Under the pieces are notes generated by a model. The model was not told the DNA's origin, ran no database searches, and saw only the letters and a program-made list of their open reading frames with translations. Both the position numbers and the translations under genes were made by a program. From JAYVJH01 sp043777595 (GTDB lineage Bacteria; Bacteroidota; Bacteroidia; Cytophagales; Spirosomataceae): a DNA stretch of 54,204 bases. How positions within the stretch are numbered: position 1 is the stretch's first letter; the number at the start of each line of letters is the position of its first letter. Location: positions 1 through 54,204 of the forward strand of contig JAYWHT010000039.1 of assembly GCA_043777595.1 (NCBI GenBank), given 5' to 3'. This document shows positions 25,547-32,930 of the stretch, one piece after another.

Positions 25547-26500
25547 CTAATGACCAACGATCAATGACTTTTTTCTAATTCCACGACTTTTAAGCATATC
25601 ACCAATCGTATTGACCATCGCAATCGAAGCCTCAATTTCGTCTTTTCTGATAGCTACACTTTCTATATTAAACCCAAAAGGAATATTTTTTTCTGAACAA
25701 TAAGCCATCAACTCGGTAGCAATTTGAAGACAAAGTTCAACAGATTTGGCCAAAACATTATCAGAGGCCAACAGTTCGGCTTTCACGGTTGCGGGTACGT
25801 CTATGCCGAGCCATTCCATAAAGTTTAGGGTTTTGGCAGAGCCACAAGCTGTAAGCGTAAAAATAAGTGTTGGCAAAGCATGATTTTGAGTTTCGCAAGA
25901 TTTAACTAAGTCATCTACTACACGCTTGGCATAGTCCACATTAAACACACATTGCGACACAAAATAACTCACACCGTTTTTCATTTTGTCCAATATTCGT
26001 TGGTCTTCATCGTTCAAAACAGCGTGCCGTTCAGGAATCATAATGGCGCCAATGGCCGATGTGTCTTGGTGCCTGCTCCAAATCTGATAGGCTTCGGGCA
26101 GGCTCGTAATGGGTACAAAGTCGGGGGCAGGTACACCTACAAAAACCAAAGAAAAATTATGAGAAACCACTTCTTCGACCCAATCATTGAGTTGTTCTTT
26201 GGTAAACTTACCAGCAGGTCTATAAATAATTTTGGGAACTGCTAATGCAGACAGATGCTCACGGGCAAAGTCAAAGGGGTCTAAGGCAGTCAAAAATGGA
26301 AAAGGTCGTTCAACGGGTGTCCGAGCTGACTCGTCTTGTACATCATAAACCACCAGTGCGTCGATGTCAAGGCCGTGTAGTCGTGCCAATGTTTTTTCGG
26401 CAATTTCTTTGACTCGCTCTGGCTCTGTATTTGATTTGGGTGGGGTGATGCCATACAGCAGTATTCCTGATTGTTTCGACTTTATTTTTGATACAAACAT
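25547..26500 (-). CDS. Methylenetetrahydrofolate reductase-like (MetF-like) TIM barrel protein
   Basis: This 317-residue protein has a TIM-barrel pattern similar to MetF: GILLYGITPPKSNTEPERV at the N-terminus, VVYDVQDESAR near residue 50, SYFVSQCVFNVDYAKRVVDD near 180, and TLTACGSAKTLNFMEWLGID near 220. MetF proteins reduce methylenetetrahydrofolate to methyltetrahydrofolate using FAD. The match is remote compared with canonical MetF (the F-E-[FV]-x-P-P start appears as GITPPK), so it may be a MetF paralogue with a different C1 or flavin role. It is monocistronic, with possible -7 boxes at 26540-26556. Confidence 0.7.
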   Translation of the reverse strand: MFVSKIKSKQSGILLYGITPPKSNTEPERVKEIAEKTLARLHGLDIDALVVYDVQDESARTPVERPFPFLTALDPFDFAREHLSALAVPKIIYRPAGKFTKEQLNDWVEEVVSHNFSLVFVGVPAPDFVPITSLPEAYQIWSRHQDTSAIGAIMIPERHAVLNDEDQRILDKMKNGVSYFVSQCVFNVDYAKRVVDDLVKSCETQNHALPTLIFTLTACGSAKTLNFMEWLGIDVPATVKAELLASDNVLAKSVELCLQIATELMAYCSEKNIPFGFNIESVAIRKDEIEASIAMVNTIGDMLKSRGIRKKSLIVGH

Positions 26501-26590
26501 CTTAGCGGTAATAATTTTTGGGTAGTGATAGTGAAGCTACAAAGTTAGCAAATGTACCTAAGTTGCTACATCTTTACACTGATTTTTAAG

Positions 26591-26619
26591 TTGTTAGTAT
26601 CGTTTTTTTTGTAATTTTG
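26591..26619 (+). promoter_or_regulatory. Promoter of the second PD-(D/E)XK-like gene
   Basis: TTG (26591-26593), an 18-base spacer and TAATTTTG (26612-26619) fit the Bacteroidota -33/-7 consensus. The ATG is 17 bases after the -7 box, giving a very short leader, as in the paralogue at 19077. Confidence 0.55.
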
Positions 26620-26636
26620 CTAAAAAATAGACTATT

Positions 26637-27311
26637 ATGAGATCATTTGACACTTGGAACTACGAACAGGTTGAAGATGCCTTCGGTATTTTGCCTATCA
26701 GAACCAACCCTCAATTTGAAGATTGGCTACTTGCCGCTGATTGCGCCCCAGATGTTTCTGAAAAAAAACTATTGGATTATTACAGAGAATTACTTTTTGA
26801 AGAAGTGCAAAACTGGAACGAAGACGAGTTGAAATTGTTTTTCATTGGCCCTGTTTTGAGTTTAATTCACTTCAAAACGGCAAATTTCAAAGCATTTACC
26901 CAACGGACACTCACCATCGAAACAGATACAGTATCGACTTCTGGGAGAGTAGATTTTATGCTTGCCAAAGGGAAAGTACTACCCAAAATTCCGTATTTTT
27001 GTTTGCATGAATACAAGCAAGAAAACAGAAGAGACAACGACCCATTGGGCCAATTATTGATTGGAATGGTGGCAGCGCAGGCCAAAAATAGAGACGATTT
27101 ACCTATTTATGGCTGTTATGTATCTGGCCGTAACTGGTTTTTTGTGTTGCTTCAAGGCAAAAATTACTCCATCAGCAATGCCTATAATGCGTCTGATGAA
27201 AATATTTACAAGATTTTTGCTATTCTGAAAAAATGTAAAGCCTTAGTCGAAATACACGCAAAAACTCAACTGAACGCTCAATTGGCCAATAAAATACTCA
27301 CGCCCACATAA
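26637..27311 (+). CDS. PD-(D/E)XK nuclease-fold-like protein, copy 2
   Basis: This 224-residue protein is a paralogue of the one at 19077. The shared core is G-R-V-D-F-M-LAKG, then PYFCLHEYKQENRRDNDPLG, QAKNRDDLPIYGCYVSGRNW and SISNAYNASDE. The D-x(n)-E-x-K arrangement fits a PD-(D/E)XK nuclease-like core. The N-terminal region (about 90 residues, helical) is diverged, with a common WNE(D/E)ELK motif. Its last 34 bases overlap the end of the convergent outer-membrane-like gene. The function is unknown and activity is uncertain. Confidence 0.65.
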   Translation: MRSFDTWNYEQVEDAFGILPIRTNPQFEDWLLAADCAPDVSEKKLLDYYRELLFEEVQNWNEDELKLFFIGPVLSLIHFKTANFKAFTQRTLTIETDTVSTSGRVDFMLAKGKVLPKIPYFCLHEYKQENRRDNDPLGQLLIGMVAAQAKNRDDLPIYGCYVSGRNWFFVLLQGKNYSISNAYNASDENIYKIFAILKKCKALVEIHAKTQLNAQLANKILTPT

Positions 27312-27997
27312 AGCAAATTATACCTGGCTCTAAAACGCCTGTTGTCGTCCAGTAGTGTGTTGTTGGTTTTGTATTCATTGACAGCAAAAATGTAGCCCAC
27401 TTTTATTCCGAAGTTAGTCGAAACACGCACCCGAGCATAAACCTCACTGTTGAGGTTGCCACGTTGCTGATTGCCAAACAACTGAATGGCACCTGTGGCT
27501 GGCGCAGCGGCTTGGTTTGTACGATGAACATTTAGAGAGTCTGACCGAAAGCCATTTGAGCCTAAATAATACCCCGTGCGCCTGCTACCAATGGCCAGCC
27601 CCAATACATCAGTAGAAATCCCCAGAGCCAAACGCTCAAAGAGTGAAACCTGCACTGCAAGGCTAAAATTGAGTGATGTTACAGTAGCCCGCCCCATTTG
27701 AAGCGTATCGGTTGTAGCCGCCTGATTGGCCAAACGGCTTGGCGCACTCGTAAAATTCAAGTCATTGGCAATGTTATGTGCGGCTCGCAGCCCCCAGCCA
27801 AGTTGCAAAATATTAGTTTTATTCAATTTAAGGTATTCATTAAATTGCAAACTCGCCATGTAGCCATTTGAACCAACAGCCACCCCAACGTCCAAATAAT
27901 CTTTGAGCCTCGACGATGTCAGTTGGGCTTGGGAGCAAAACGAAGCCAATAAATACAGGGAACTACCAATTAAAATTCTGAGTTTGTTTGTTTTCAT
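27278..27997 (-). CDS. Predicted outer-membrane beta-barrel protein
   Basis: This 239-residue protein has a signal peptide (LRILIGSSLYLLASFCSQAQ) followed by alternating hydrophobic/polar strands with many aromatic turn residues. It has features such as DVGVAVGSNGYMASLQF and EVYARVRVSTNFGIKVGYIF, and ends in a hydrophobic strand (NLLYVGVSILLAN). This resembles small Bacteroidota outer-membrane proteins. No specific family is recognised. It has a good promoter with a leader of about 110 bases and is convergent with the PD-(D/E)XK-like gene. Confidence 0.65.
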   Translation of the reverse strand: MKTNKLRILIGSSLYLLASFCSQAQLTSSRLKDYLDVGVAVGSNGYMASLQFNEYLKLNKTNILQLGWGLRAAHNIANDLNFTSAPSRLANQAATTDTLQMGRATVTSLNFSLAVQVSLFERLALGISTDVLGLAIGSRRTGYYLGSNGFRSDSLNVHRTNQAAAPATGAIQLFGNQQRGNLNSEVYARVRVSTNFGIKVGYIFAVNEYKTNNTLLDDNRRFRARYNLLYVGVSILLAN

Positions 27998-28116
27998 TTA
28001 GCGTGATATTTGAGTTTTATAGTCAGTTCATAGTACTTTGGACAACTGTAATCAAAATCGCCAATCCGTCAAAGAATCAACTCACAATGAACTCGTGCAA
28101 ACAGTATACTTGCACA

Positions 28117-28146
28117 CAAATCTAAGTCAGATTTTAGTTTACCAAA
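28117..28146 (-). promoter_or_regulatory. Promoter of the beta-barrel protein gene
   Basis: On the minus strand TTTG (28146-28143), an 18-base spacer and TAGATTTG (28124-28117) match the consensus well. A 6-bp inverted repeat GTGCAA/TTGCAC around GTATAC lies at the likely transcription start (about 28096-28116). Confidence 0.65.
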
Positions 28147-28235
28147 CAACTCTTTTGCCAAAACTTATCTATCGGTAAAACTGTAAGCGGTTACTTACAA
28201 ATAAATAATGTTTCGATTTGCTTTAAATATCTGCC

Positions 28236-28393
28236 CAGGTTACGCAAAAGTCCCAGATGGATATGCTATTGGCAACGGTAGTAGCAAAAAAGCAACACAA
28301 TAGCCACAGGCGTAACCTGTCAATAGGCCGCCCCGCTGGGGCTTTATTATTCAATTACTTATTTTAACTACCAACAGTACACACCTACGGTGT
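28236..28393. repeat. Repeat-rich spacer: 10-bp inverted repeat and two GC hairpins
   Basis: The 467-base gap between the barrel gene and argB holds the barrel promoter and this block. CAGGTTACGC (28236-28245) pairs with GCGTAACCTG (28310-28319). GCCCC-GCT-GGGGC lies at 28330-28342 and ACACC-TAC-GGTGT at 28381-28393. No reading frame is evident. The style (CCCCGCTGGGG and ACCTACGGTG hairpins) is that of dispersed Bacteroidota intergenic repeats. The hairpin near argB may also act as its terminator. Confidence 0.55.
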
Positions 28394-28464
28394 TATCTTT
28401 TAGTTGCATAATATAAGTATCTGATTATTAGTTTATTAAAATGTATTTCGCTTTTTGTTTTTCA

Positions 28465-29271
28465 CTACTTATTTATTCCTCTTTCAAGTGTCAGTTGTGT
28501 TCCAGTGTTGTTTTTGGTTATTGTTTCAGCCAAATCGTTGGCATCACAGATTGTTACTTTGGCCACACCATTGGTCAGTGCGGCAAAGGCATTGTCCAAC
28601 TTCGGAATCATTCCCTTGTTGATTGCGCCAGTGTTTTTGAGGCTATTGTACGTCTCAAAATCAATTTTAGCAATCACCGAATCGTCGTTAGTTGGGTCGG
28701 CGAGTACGCCTTTTTTTTCAAAGCAATATATCAAATTGACCTCAAAACTACTTGTCAGAGCCACAGCCAATGCCGAGGCCATGGTATCGGCATTGGTATT
28801 TAGAATTTTACCCAAATGTCTATCAAAACTCAACGGAGCAATGATTGGGACAAGGTTTTGGTCAATAAATGTGGCTATTTGCTGGCCATTTACGGCCACA
28901 ATATCGCCAACATAGCCATAATCAATGTCTTTTACGGGTCGTTTTTGGGCTTCGATTATACCTGCATCTGCGCCTGTGAGGCCAATGGCGTTGCAGCCAA
29001 AGGCTTGCAGTTGTGCTACTATGTTTTTATTGACTAAGCCACCATAAACCATCGTAACTACATCGAGCATTGGCTTGTTGGTTATGCGGCGGCCTTCTAT
29101 CATTTTGGTCTCAGTACCTAACTTTTCGGCTATTTGAGTTGCAATCTTTCCGCCTCCGTGTATGAGTATTTTATTTTCTTTTATTTTGGCAAATTGCTCT
29201 AAAAATTGTTCGCACGCCGCTGGATTGTCAATAATATTTCCGCCAATTTTAATAATATATAGTTTATTCAT
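28465..29271 (-). CDS. argB: Acetylglutamate (or succinylglutamate) kinase
   Basis: This is a 268-residue amino acid kinase. The phosphate loop is YIIKIGGNIIDN, then KILIHGGGKIATQIAEKLG, and the substrate and nucleotide segments are GRRITNKPMLDVVTMVYGG and LNTNADTMASALAVAL. The C-terminal KGMIPKLDNAFAAL carries the catalytic lysine. ArgB performs the second step of arginine biosynthesis. In Bacteroidota the acyl group may be succinyl rather than acetyl, matching the carbamoyltransferase at 51634. It is not clustered with the other arg genes and is divergent from thrB. Confidence 0.95.
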   Translation of the reverse strand: MNKLYIIKIGGNIIDNPAACEQFLEQFAKIKENKILIHGGGKIATQIAEKLGTETKMIEGRRITNKPMLDVVTMVYGGLVNKNIVAQLQAFGCNAIGLTGADAGIIEAQKRPVKDIDYGYVGDIVAVNGQQIATFIDQNLVPIIAPLSFDRHLGKILNTNADTMASALAVALTSSFEVNLIYCFEKKGVLADPTNDDSVIAKIDFETYNSLKNTGAINKGMIPKLDNAFAALTNGVAKVTICDANDLAETITKNNTGTQLTLERGINK

Positions 29272-29346
29272 ATATTTGATATGTGTGTTTTTTTTGGTTA
29301 GATATTGGTTTTTCTATAAATTTCGGGCTAAAATACAAAAAACGAA

Positions 29347-30282
29347 ATGAATTACATAAAAGCATTTGCACCCGCAACCGTAGCAAACGTAGCTTGTGGC
29401 TTCGATATTTTTGGTTTTGCCTTAGACGAGCCTGGCGACACGGTCGAGCTTTGGAAACGAGACGAGCCTGGTGTAATTATCAAGGAAATAACAGGCGATG
29501 GAGGCCGATTGCCGCTCGAAGCCGACCGCAATGCGGTATCGGTCGTGATATTAAAATTTTTAAAACACATTGATTATCAAGGTGGTATAGTAATTTCGCT
29601 TCATAAAAATATGCCACTTGGCTCAGGTATGGGATCGAGTTCGGCGAGTTCGGTTGTTGGTGTTTTTGCTATCAACGAGCTACTCGGCAATCCGCTTTCT
29701 CGCCGTGAGTTATTGCCTTTTGCCATGGAAGGTGAGCGCATAGCTTGCGGTGCGGCTCATGCAGACAACGTAGGCCCTGCTTTGTTGGGTGGTTTTGTGG
29801 TCATTCGTAGTTATTCACCCTTAGATGTATTCAAAATCAAAGCCCCGTCCAATCTTTATTGCACGCTCGTTCACCCCGATATTGAAGTCAATACCAAAGA
29901 TGCACGCTATATTTTGAGAAACGAAGTATCTCTAAAAAACACAATTTCTCAGATGGGTAATGTCGCAGGCTTAATTGCTGGCCTCATTCAAGAAGACTAC
30001 GATTTGATTAGCCGCTCCATGGTGGACGTAATCATCGAGCCTGTGCGCTCGATATTGATTCCAGAGTTTGACCAAGTCAAGCAAGCGGCCATCGACTACG
30101 GTGCGTTGGGTTGTAGTATTTCGGGAGCGGGGCCGTCGATGTTTGCTTTGAGCAACGGCAAGGCCACAGCCCAAGCCGTAGCTCAAGCCATGTGCCATGC
30201 TTTTGAAAATGTAGGGATTAGTACCAAAAGCTACGTCTCGCAAATCAACCAGCAAGGGCCAAAGGTACTTAGTAGCCATTAG
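29347..30282 (+). CDS. thrB: Homoserine kinase
   Basis: This is a 311-residue GHMP kinase with ThrB length and motifs: FAPATVANVACGFDIFGFAL at the N-terminus, the ATP loop PLGSGMGSSSASSVVG near residue 92, and the C-terminal GALGCSISGAGPSMFAL motif. It phosphorylates homoserine in threonine biosynthesis. In Bacteroidota thrB normally sits between thrA and thrC; here neither is adjacent, so the operon appears split. The start follows a 75-base divergent spacer from argB. Confidence 0.95.
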   Translation: MNYIKAFAPATVANVACGFDIFGFALDEPGDTVELWKRDEPGVIIKEITGDGGRLPLEADRNAVSVVILKFLKHIDYQGGIVISLHKNMPLGSGMGSSSASSVVGVFAINELLGNPLSRRELLPFAMEGERIACGAAHADNVGPALLGGFVVIRSYSPLDVFKIKAPSNLYCTLVHPDIEVNTKDARYILRNEVSLKNTISQMGNVAGLIAGLIQEDYDLISRSMVDVIIEPVRSILIPEFDQVKQAAIDYGALGCSISGAGPSMFALSNGKATAQAVAQAMCHAFENVGISTKSYVSQINQQGPKVLSSH

Positions 30283-30307
30283 ATGGTACTGTTGTGTTTG
30301 TTGGAAT

Positions 30308-30469
30308 CTAATCTAACTGCGACTTAATGAGTACTTTTATATAATGGCGATTGCGCCTGTTTTTCTTGGCATCAGACCGCTTGTCGTTTCGTTTATCGAC
30401 AACAATATGGCCCAAGTCGTTGAGGTCGTCTATTTTCTGAACGTCGTTGAGTGATGTGCGCTTGGGCAT
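30308..30469 (-). CDS. Small basic protein (53 residues)
   Basis: A complete short reading frame runs MPKRTSLNDVQ, then DDLNDLGHIVVDKRNDKRSD and a KKNRRNRHY basic patch, ending in SQLD. The codon choice looks like that of neighbouring genes (balanced Asp/Lys/Arg with no rare-codon run). The frame is also open for about 20 residues before the ATG without another start. It is on the same strand as the DUF2237 gene, 40 bases downstream of its stop, so it may share its transcript. The highly charged, basic composition suggests nucleic-acid or ribosome association, but this is speculation. I recognise no family. Confidence 0.5.
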   Translation of the reverse strand: MPKRTSLNDVQKIDDLNDLGHIVVDKRNDKRSDAKKNRRNRHYIKVLIKSQLD

Positions 30470-30509
30470 GGGGTTAAAGTCAATAAAAGTAGCAGTATCT
30501 AAGAGTCGT

Positions 30510-31013
30510 CTATTTGGTTTTGTTGCCTTTCAGTTGTTCCAGAGTGGCATATTCTAATGCTTTTTCGTGGGTTGCCTTCAGTACTACTGGCGGTGCTACG
30601 CCTGCATCGTAGGCTTCTTTCCAACGGGCAGCGCACAAACACCATTTGTCGCCTGCTTTCAAGCCTGCAAATCCATAAGCTGGTGCGGGTGTGATGAGGT
30701 CATTGCCACGGGCTTTTGAATATTGTAAAAATTGGTCAGTAACTACCGCCGCCACCACATGAATACCACGGTCGGCGGTGCCAGTTGAGCAAAAACCATC
30801 TCTATAAAAACCCGTGACGGGCGACGTGCCTGCTATTTGAAGTGCCGAACCCAGTACATTCTTTTCGTTTTTCTTAGTTTGATTTTCCATTTTCTTTTTC
30901 TGATTTGTTTCTGCCACAGGTCCACAGCCCGCTTTTGAGTTGTTGATAACTTTATTTTGAGCCGTCAGTAAGGTCGAAACCAATAGTAATGAGCTTAGTA
31001 CAATGATTTTCAT
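30510..31013 (-). CDS. DUF2237 family protein with an N-terminal signal peptide
   Basis: The C-terminal 125 residues match DUF2237 closely: NVLGSALQIAG, TGFYRDGFCSTGTADRGIHV, FLQYSKARGNDLITPAP, then GDKWCLCAARWKEAYDAGVA. The function of DUF2237 is unknown; conserved Cys, Asp and Arg suggest a metal or small-molecule site. Unusually, the frame starts with a clear signal peptide (MKIIVLSSLLLVSTLLTAQN), whereas most DUF2237 proteins look cytosolic. An internal Met at about residue 42 (30890) would give the usual cytosolic form. Both starts are plausible; I keep the exported form. Confidence 0.8.
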   Translation of the reverse strand: MKIIVLSSLLLVSTLLTAQNKVINNSKAGCGPVAETNQKKKMENQTKKNEKNVLGSALQIAGTSPVTGFYRDGFCSTGTADRGIHVVAAVVTDQFLQYSKARGNDLITPAPAYGFAGLKAGDKWCLCAARWKEAYDAGVAPPVVLKATHEKALEYATLEQLKGNKTK

Positions 31014-31162
31014 AAATATATTGTTCGAGAATTATATCAAATAAACTAACCCACACGATGATTGTTTTGTTGTGGACTGTGTGTTTGGTATATTTGTTAA
31101 ATAAAAAAGTAAAACTGCTTGAAAGTATTGTACTATATTTTTCACGTTACTAAATTACTACT

Positions 31163-31594
31163 ATGAGAAAGTCAATAATTATCGGTCTTTGTCTTACTAT
31201 ATCGTTGGGTTGTCGGGTAAATATTGAGCCTGATACGCTGGGTATAGCTTATAAACAAGAAGTAAAATGGGTTGTTGGTAATAAAAATATGTCGGTCAAG
31301 CTCAATGAATTAAAAGAAGGGCGCTGTATTGGTAATGAAATAATATGCGTTTGGAGCGGTATGGTTTCGATGCAATTTATGATTGAAAATCAAGAAGTTG
31401 ATATATTCTCTACAAGGTGGGGTTTTGAGCAAGAGCCACAGTCAGTGAATGGTGAACAATCTGAGTTTGTTATAAATGGCCAAAAATATATTTTACAACT
31501 CAACCGCATAGACATAAAAAATCCAGATAAGGGATTGCTGGCCAGAACACCCAAGGAAAACTATACCGTTTTTGTAACAATCATTAAAAAGTAA
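31163..31594 (+). CDS. Small lipoprotein of unknown function
   Basis: This 143-residue protein begins with a lipoprotein signal (MRKSIIIGLCLTISLGCRVN; lipobox SLGC). The mature domain is beta-rich and contains RCIGNEIICVWSGMVSMQF, the C-x(n)-C-x-W motif of a widespread family of small Bacteroidota lipoproteins (C-P-x(n)-C-x-W-A-G type) of unknown function. It is followed by an agmatine-deiminase-like lipoprotein gene 63 bases later on the same strand. Confidence 0.65.
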   Translation: MRKSIIIGLCLTISLGCRVNIEPDTLGIAYKQEVKWVVGNKNMSVKLNELKEGRCIGNEIICVWSGMVSMQFMIENQEVDIFSTRWGFEQEPQSVNGEQSEFVINGQKYILQLNRIDIKNPDKGLLARTPKENYTVFVTIIKK

Positions 31595-31597
31595 GTA

Positions 31598-31614
31598 TCG
31601 CTGCTTGACAGCAA
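31598..31614. repeat. Imperfect stem-loop sharing GCTTGAxAGCAAC with 10675-10694
   Basis: TCGCTG-CTTGA-CAGCAA has five of six pairs. It may be a shared small repeat and a weak terminator just after the lipoprotein gene. Confidence 0.35.
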
Positions 31615-31657
31615 CTTAGAAATATAAAACAACAAAGAGCCAATTAGACCAAAAAAT

Positions 31658-32794
31658 ATGAATAAAATGACACATCTATTCTTAATAGTTTTGATAACCT
31701 TTCTTGGTTGCAGTAAAGAAGACGAAGCAGCTATGACCAGTCCAGAAATTTTATATACAATGCCCGAAGAAAGCGAAACTCACGAAGGAACGTGGCTACA
31801 ATGGCCGCATCAGTTTCAGTATGGAGTTGCGTACCGCAATAGTTTAGACCAGACTTGGGTGTCTATGACAAAAGCATTGGTGAGTAGTGAGAAAGTGCAT
31901 ATTGTTGCATACAATCAGACTGAAAAAGATAGGGTTATTGGCTTACTCAATGCTGCCAACGTAGCATTGAGTAATGTAGATTTTAAAATTTATAAAACAG
32001 ACGATGTCTGGGTGCGAGACAATGGGCCGATTTATGCCAAAGATAAAAATGGTAATTTGGTTGTTGAAGATTGGGGGTTTAATGGTTGGGGACAAAAAAC
32101 AGACGACCAATCGGGGCTTGCAATCGGTTTTTTGAACTGTAATACCATTCCTGCCAAAATTGCAGCAGATCAAAGCAAGACCTTAATTGACTTAAATTCA
32201 ACGATGATAAATGAAGGTGGCAGCATAGAAATTGATGGAAATGGCACGCTGATGGCTTGTAAAAGTTCTGTTCTTAATAAAAATAGAAACTCAGGAATGA
32301 CACAGACACAAGCGGAGGCTATTTTTACAAAATATTTGGGTGCTACCAATTTTGTTTGGCTTGATGGACAAGCAGGTCTCGAACTCACAGACCAACACAT
32401 AGATGGTTTTGCACGATTTGGTAACGCAACGACGATTGTAACAATGGAACAAAATGACTTGTTAGATTATGACGTAAAGCAGTCGGATATAAATAAACTT
32501 CTGTCGGCAAAAAATAAAAATGGTGTAGCTTATGCGTTTCTAAAACTGCCATTGACCAAAAATAATGTTGTAACTACCAACGGTACAAAATTGGGATATA
32601 AAGGTTCGTATATAAATTATTATATTGCCAACAACAAAGTATTAGTGCCAAACTATAATGACTCAAACGATGCAGTAGCAAACGCAAAAATCCAAGCACT
32701 GTACCCAACCAGAGCTGTGGTAGGAATTGACGTTAGAAACTTGTACGAAAACGGTGGAATGGTACATTGTGTAACGCAACAACAACCTTTATAA
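31658..32794 (+). CDS. Agmatine deiminase / peptidylarginine deiminase family lipoprotein
   Basis: This is a 378-residue guanidino-group-modifying enzyme of the PAD_porph family. The catalytic Asp is in VWVRDNGPIYA. The NEGGSIEIDGNGTLM and TDQHIDGFARFGN segments provide substrate and His residues, and the nucleophile Cys is in GGMVHCVTQQ near the C-terminus. The start MNKMTHLFLIVLITFLGCSK is a lipoprotein signal. Agmatine deiminases are normally cytosolic, while P. gingivalis PPAD is secreted. An envelope-anchored member could act on free agmatine or peptidyl arginine. I cannot tell which substrate applies. Confidence 0.85.
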   Translation: MNKMTHLFLIVLITFLGCSKEDEAAMTSPEILYTMPEESETHEGTWLQWPHQFQYGVAYRNSLDQTWVSMTKALVSSEKVHIVAYNQTEKDRVIGLLNAANVALSNVDFKIYKTDDVWVRDNGPIYAKDKNGNLVVEDWGFNGWGQKTDDQSGLAIGFLNCNTIPAKIAADQSKTLIDLNSTMINEGGSIEIDGNGTLMACKSSVLNKNRNSGMTQTQAEAIFTKYLGATNFVWLDGQAGLELTDQHIDGFARFGNATTIVTMEQNDLLDYDVKQSDINKLLSAKNKNGVAYAFLKLPLTKNNVVTTNGTKLGYKGSYINYYIANNKVLVPNYNDSNDAVANAKIQALYPTRAVVGIDVRNLYENGGMVHCVTQQQPL

Positions 32795-32930
32795 ATAGTG
32801 AGTAATGAAAAACGTGTAGTGAATAATTGTCTAATAATCAATTATTTAAAAAACCAAAACGCCATTTGTTTACCTATTTTTCAATAAAAAATACTTTTAT
32901 TTCAACACAAATAAATTTCCTCAAAACCCA

